The notes beneath the pieces were generated by a model. That model saw only the letters and a list, made by a program, of their open reading frames with translations. It had not been told where the DNA came from and searched no databases. DNA of 64,000 nucleotides from JBICHN01 sp043101845 (GTDB lineage Bacteria; Planctomycetota; Phycisphaerae; Phycisphaerales; UBA5793): NCBI GenBank assembly GCA_043101845.1, contig JBICHN010000011.1:1364001-1428000 (forward strand). The letters run 5' to 3'. How positions within the stretch are numbered: position 1 is the stretch's first letter; every line of letters begins with the position of its first letter. Positions 61,028 to 64,000 of this stretch are shown one piece after another. The translations under genes and the position numbers were made by a program.

Positions 61028-62239
61028 TCAGCCGCGCCCGCCCAGGACCGAGAGCCCGATGATGGTGGCCTGGGTTACGACGGCCACTCCGATCCAAGCG
61101 AGAGCGCGTGACGGCTCCATGTAAAGCGCTGCAAGCACGGAGAGCACGAGCACCGCGAGGAGCGCGAGCGTCATGAGCATGCGAAAAGGCGTGAACTCAC
61201 GCTGCGCGTGACGCCACGACCGAAACTCCGAGACAAGCTCTGCCATCGCGGGCGACGGCCGCCGCGCCGGTCGCGACGCCCAGGACCTCGGTGGCGCCGG
61301 AGCACGGTCGGCGGTCGACGCGGGAGCCTGGCGTGCTCGGACCGCTCCTTCGGATTCGCCAATCGTTCCCCTGCGCTCATCCGGTTCGTCGTCGATCACG
61401 CTGGCGGGGGAAGATTCATCCTGGGAATCGGCGATGGGCGTATCGGGAGCTTCGGAGGAGGCGACCGTTGCAGTCTCGTTTTCGGTCGTCACATCCGAAT
61501 CGTGGTCGTCCTGCTCCTCGACCGCCTCGAGTGATCCGCGGCCCCGAAGAGGTTCCGTCATGGCCTGATGCTCGGACGAGTCCTCGTCCGAGCAGGCCGG
61601 GATCACCGCGCTCACGGACCGGCGACTCCCCTCAGGCCGGGGCGGCACTACGACGATCGGATCGCGAATCGATCTCGATCGCGCCCGATTACGGTTTTGC
61701 GCGATAATCGCCGCGGCCTCCGCGATCGTGGAGACCGTAAAATCCGCTTCAATCGATGGGGACGATTCCGCGGAGACCAGGACAGTTTGACAGCCGGCGG
61801 CGCGTCCGGCCTCGATGTCGCGTTCGGCGTCGCCGACGAACCAGGATTCTTCAAGCGAAAGCTCGAGATCTTCCGCGGCCTGGAGCAGCATGCCCGGCTG
61901 TGGCTTTCTCCATGGATGTTCACGAGCGTAGGAATCGACGACGCCGTCCGGATGGAATGGGCAGTAGTAGAAGCGATCGATGACGCCGCCGCTCGTCTCG
62001 TGAACGAGCTCGGCGATCCGTTGATGTACGGCGTCCACCGCTTTCTCGTCGAAATACCCGCGTGCGACGCCGCTCTGATTCGTAGCGACGACGATCCGGT
62101 AGCCAAGCTGTCGCAGAGAGGCGATCGCATGGGCCGAGCCACGAATGAGACGCACCGCGGCAGGGTCACCGAGGTAGCCGTCCTCATCGTGAATGATGGT
62201 GTTGTCGCGGTCGAAGAAGACCGCTCGATTCGAAGCCAT
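61028..62239 (-). CDS. GmhB-like HAD phosphatase fused to a C-terminal membrane tail
   Basis: 403 residues. 1-190: D-glycero-D-manno-heptose-1,7-bisphosphate phosphatase-like HAD: FFDRDNTII (Asp10, Asp12), ATNQSG, RKPQPGML and VGDAERDIEAG. The usual zinc site is lost: in CPFHPDG only Cys93 and a shifted His remain, and the C-x-C is HPW. 190-340: low-complexity acidic linker. 345-403: two transmembrane helices (MLMTLALLAVLVLSVLAALYM; AWIGVAVVTQATIIGLSVLGG). A membrane-anchored heptose phosphatase fits the next-door heptosyltransferase-like gene. Confidence 0.78.
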   Translation of the reverse strand: MASNRAVFFDRDNTIIHDEDGYLGDPAAVRLIRGSAHAIASLRQLGYRIVVATNQSGVARGYFDEKAVDAVHQRIAELVHETSGGVIDRFYYCPFHPDGVVDSYAREHPWRKPQPGMLLQAAEDLELSLEESWFVGDAERDIEAGRAAGCQTVLVSAESSPSIEADFTVSTIAEAAAIIAQNRNRARSRSIRDPIVVVPPRPEGSRRSVSAVIPACSDEDSSEHQAMTEPLRGRGSLEAVEEQDDHDSDVTTENETATVASSEAPDTPIADSQDESSPASVIDDEPDERRGTIGESEGAVRARQAPASTADRAPAPPRSWASRPARRPSPAMAELVSEFRSWRHAQREFTPFRMLMTLALLAVLVLSVLAALYMEPSRALAWIGVAVVTQATIIGLSVLGGRG

Positions 62240-62315
62240 GCCATCGCCTCGCGAAGTCTCGACGGGGCGATTCTACCGGATGTCCACGCGGACGCGAATC
62301 CGGGATCCGGGCGAT

Positions 62316-63167
62316 TCAGGTCGACACGATCGAGGGCTGGTTGTCGAGAATCCGCGAGGCGTAGGTATTCATCGCGTCCCGTAGCTGCTCGAAGCTCTCC
62401 AGCACATAAAGAATCGGCTGGTAGTGGTCGATCTCGAACGCCGTGTCGCAGACGGTTTCCAGATCGAACGGACGACGATCGACCTTGTCACTCGTAAGCG
62501 AGTGCCGTGACTCGCCCGGCGAGGAGATGAGGCCCGAGCCGTAGACCTTGATCTCCCCATCTTCGCGAATCAGGCCGAACTCGACGGTAAACCAGAAGAG
62601 ACGGGCGAGTCGTTCCGTGTGGAAGTCGTCGTCGGTGGCGAGCGCCGCCTGACCGTAGGTCTGAAGGAAGTCGGCGAAGACCGCGTCGGCGTGGAGCGGC
62701 ACATGGCCGAAGATGTCGTGGAAGATGTCCGGCTCAGGCAGGTAGTCGATCGATTCCTTGGGCCGGATGACGATTGTCGTCGGAAATTCTCGGCGGGAAA
62801 GGCACGCGAAGAAAGCCTTCGCCGGAAGGTAGCCGGGAACCGCCTTCGACTGCCATCCCGTCTTCGGACCAAGCCGTGAGTTGATCTCATCGAGATTGGG
62901 AATCGCTTCGGGCTGAAGATTGATGGCGCTCGCGCCGTTGAGGTAAGTGCGACTCGCATGATCGCTCAGGTAATCCATCTGGCGTTCGTAGAGCACACGC
63001 CAGGTCTCCTGGTTCTCGTCGGAGTACCCGGCGTAATTCTGATGGATGTAGAGCTTGCCGGGATCGCGATACCCAGGCTTTCCGAAGTTGTTCGCGTACT
63101 CCTGAGCCCGCTGCGCTTCGTCGGATTCGATCATCGCGTCGTTGAGGCTGTAGCCGTCGCGTTGCAT
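62316..63167 (-). CDS. phhA: Phenylalanine-4-hydroxylase
   Basis: 283 residues from ATG 63167 (GGAGGA upstream). Aromatic-amino-acid hydroxylase core: YLPEPDIFHDIFGHVPLH supplies both iron His; FWFTVEFGLIREDGEIKVYGSGLISSPGE gives the third ligand Glu. Non-heme iron, tetrahydropterin-dependent; converts phenylalanine to tyrosine. Full-length bacterial form (no regulatory ACT domain). Confidence 0.93.
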   Translation of the reverse strand: MQRDGYSLNDAMIESDEAQRAQEYANNFGKPGYRDPGKLYIHQNYAGYSDENQETWRVLYERQMDYLSDHASRTYLNGASAINLQPEAIPNLDEINSRLGPKTGWQSKAVPGYLPAKAFFACLSRREFPTTIVIRPKESIDYLPEPDIFHDIFGHVPLHADAVFADFLQTYGQAALATDDDFHTERLARLFWFTVEFGLIREDGEIKVYGSGLISSPGESRHSLTSDKVDRRPFDLETVCDTAFEIDHYQPILYVLESFEQLRDAMNTYASRILDNQPSIVST

Positions 63168-63322
63168 GGGTTCCTCCGGACGAAGTCTGTCCCCGATGAA
63201 CGGGCGAACAAAGGGTGCGTCGAACCTCCACTCGGTCCAGTCCGATTATACAGGGTACCAGCTTCGCTCGTCGTGCGGTTTAGGGCGATGTCCTCAATTC
63301 CCGGGGCCGTCGCCTTGCAAAT

Positions 63323-64000
63323 TCATGACGGTTCATTGATCGGGTTCGGCGGCCGATTCCCGCGCAGGACGGCGACCACATTGCGTTGCGCCATCTCCGC
63401 CATGAGCGGCCGTTGCCGCCGCGAGGCGCTTCCGACATGAGGCATGAGCAGTGTGTTCTCGAGTTCGATCAACCCGGGCGCCGTGCGGGGCTCGTCTTCG
63501 TAGACATCGAGTCCGGCGCCCGCAATCCATCCATTGCGCAACGCGCGCACAAGGGCGGTTTCGTCAACGACGGGGCCACGCGCGGTGTTGATCAGGTACG
63601 CGGATGACTTCATCATCCTGAGTTCGGCTTCGCCGATGAGATGACGCGTTTCTTCAGTAAGGGGAACATGAATCGAGACATAGTCCGCCTGGCGCAGGCC
63701 GTCTTCGAGTCGAACCCGCTCCGCCCTGAGTGGCGCTTTCTCGAACTCCGGATGTTCCGTGCGGGAGGTGTAAAGGACCCGCATGCTCCAGCCAAGTGAA
63801 CGCATGGCGACCGCGAATCCGATGCGTCCGGCGCCGACGATATGAAGCGTCTGCCCCTCGAAGTCGCCGCCCAGGAGATAGGACGGGTCGAAGCCTCGCG
63901 TGTTGGCGAACGCGCCGGACCGGACCGCCGCTTCGCCCTCGTGAACGCGTCGCGATACACCGAGCATGAGCGTCCAGGCCATGTCCGCCGTGGACGGAGT
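63323..64000 (-). CDS. D-2-hydroxyacid dehydrogenase (partial, N terminus beyond the window)
   Basis: Open through the window end: 226 codons. NAD-binding LHIVGAGRIGFAVAMRSLGWSMRVLY (G-x-G-x-x-G), catalytic NTARGPVVDETALVRAL (Arg), DVYEDEP (Glu) and MPHVGSAS (His) mark the glyoxylate/hydroxypyruvate-reductase type. The frame is open across 64000 with the family's typical upstream TPSTADMAW, so the true start is outside. Glyoxylate, hydroxypyruvate or phosphoglycerate are likely substrates. Confidence 0.92.
   Translation of the reverse strand, partial: TPSTADMAWTLMLGVSRRVHEGEAAVRSGAFANTRGFDPSYLLGGDFEGQTLHIVGAGRIGFAVAMRSLGWSMRVLYTSRTEHPEFEKAPLRAERVRLEDGLRQADYVSIHVPLTEETRHLIGEAELRMMKSSAYLINTARGPVVDETALVRALRNGWIAGAGLDVYEDEPRTAPGLIELENTLLMPHVGSASRRQRPLMAEMAQRNVVAVLRGNRPPNPINEPS

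Noticed and set aside
1..64000. CRISPR array, insertion sequence, prophage or att repeats
   Set aside because: No repeat-spacer pattern, transposase, integrase or flanking direct repeats seen on reading; the window looks like core chromosome.

Overview
Organism and overall character. The window is high-GC, gene-dense DNA with no transposase, integrase, CRISPR array, rRNA or recognisable tRNA. Three things suggest a Planctomycetota bacterium, probably of the Phycisphaerae type. These are Tat/lipoprotein-rich exported proteins, a C-terminal sorting signal of the variant VPAPAS type followed by an arginine cluster, and a respiratory and menaquinone gene set beside heptose/LPS-type sugar genes. 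This placement is inferred from gene content, not from a search.

Layout. 1-5260 (+): end of an unknown gene, exported thioredoxin-like protein, small monooxygenase-fold protein, MFS transporter, site-2 protease with CBS domains, beta-CASP RNA hydrolase and a terminator. 5272-13178 (-): an exported glycosidase-like protein, a four-gene cluster built around an EssC/FtsK-type ATPase and two WXG100-like small proteins, and a UPF0173 hydrolase. 13294-25802 (mixed): lipid-binding-fold proteins, a Tat-exported PLP enzyme, a large Asp-box beta-propeller lipoprotein, a VIT-family transporter, a surface protein with a possible thioester domain, an exported FKBP, a hydrolase and a glutamine amidotransferase. 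25804-33960: a GT2-methyltransferase fusion, a RibBA-like protein, a LeuC-like protein, PrkA kinase, TrmB and an archaeal-style diadenylate cyclase. 34024-41324 (mostly +): cyclophilin, FolD, class-IV aminotransferase, a CoaX-like kinase, a membrane protein, a short MnmE-like GTPase, a membrane TPR-like protein and an RluA-type pseudouridine synthase. 41326-45635 (-): CYTH protein, LeuD-like protein, MATE transporter and RNase Y. 46104-50559: M19 dipeptidase, M48 lipoprotein protease, UbiE/MenG, a B12-binding-fold protein and a ferritin-like protein. 50556-57037 (-): nuoJKLMN. 57038-57512: an intergenic stretch with a candidate small RNA. 57513-62239 (-): CstA, GT9 heptosyltransferase-like, a small protein and a GmhB-like phosphatase fused to a membrane tail. 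62316-64000 (-): phenylalanine hydroxylase and a 2-hydroxyacid dehydrogenase cut by the window end.

How it fits together. Complex I membrane arm plus MenG points to menaquinone-linked respiration. PrkA, diadenylate cyclase, RNase Y and CstA are stress, signalling and starvation functions. The envelope is served by exported proteases, isomerases, thioredoxin and sugar transferases.

Most interesting. (1) A compact type-VII-like secretion cluster (6917-12435) with two WXG100-like proteins, a coiled-coil partner and a coiled-coil-armed EssC-like ATPase, but none of the other known ESX parts. (2) A pair of aconitase-superfamily subunits (28688-29884 and 41873-42436) that keep the fold signatures and the cluster cysteines but lose the catalytic motifs on both subunits. 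(3) Several enzymes with family-defining residues missing: RibBA with a dead-looking GTP cyclohydrolase half, CoaX without its first aspartate, an MnmE-like GTPase without its C-terminal domain, GmhB without its zinc site and a B12-binding fold without the cobalt-ligand histidine. (4) An orphan intrinsic terminator with upstream promoter-like boxes at 57365-57478.
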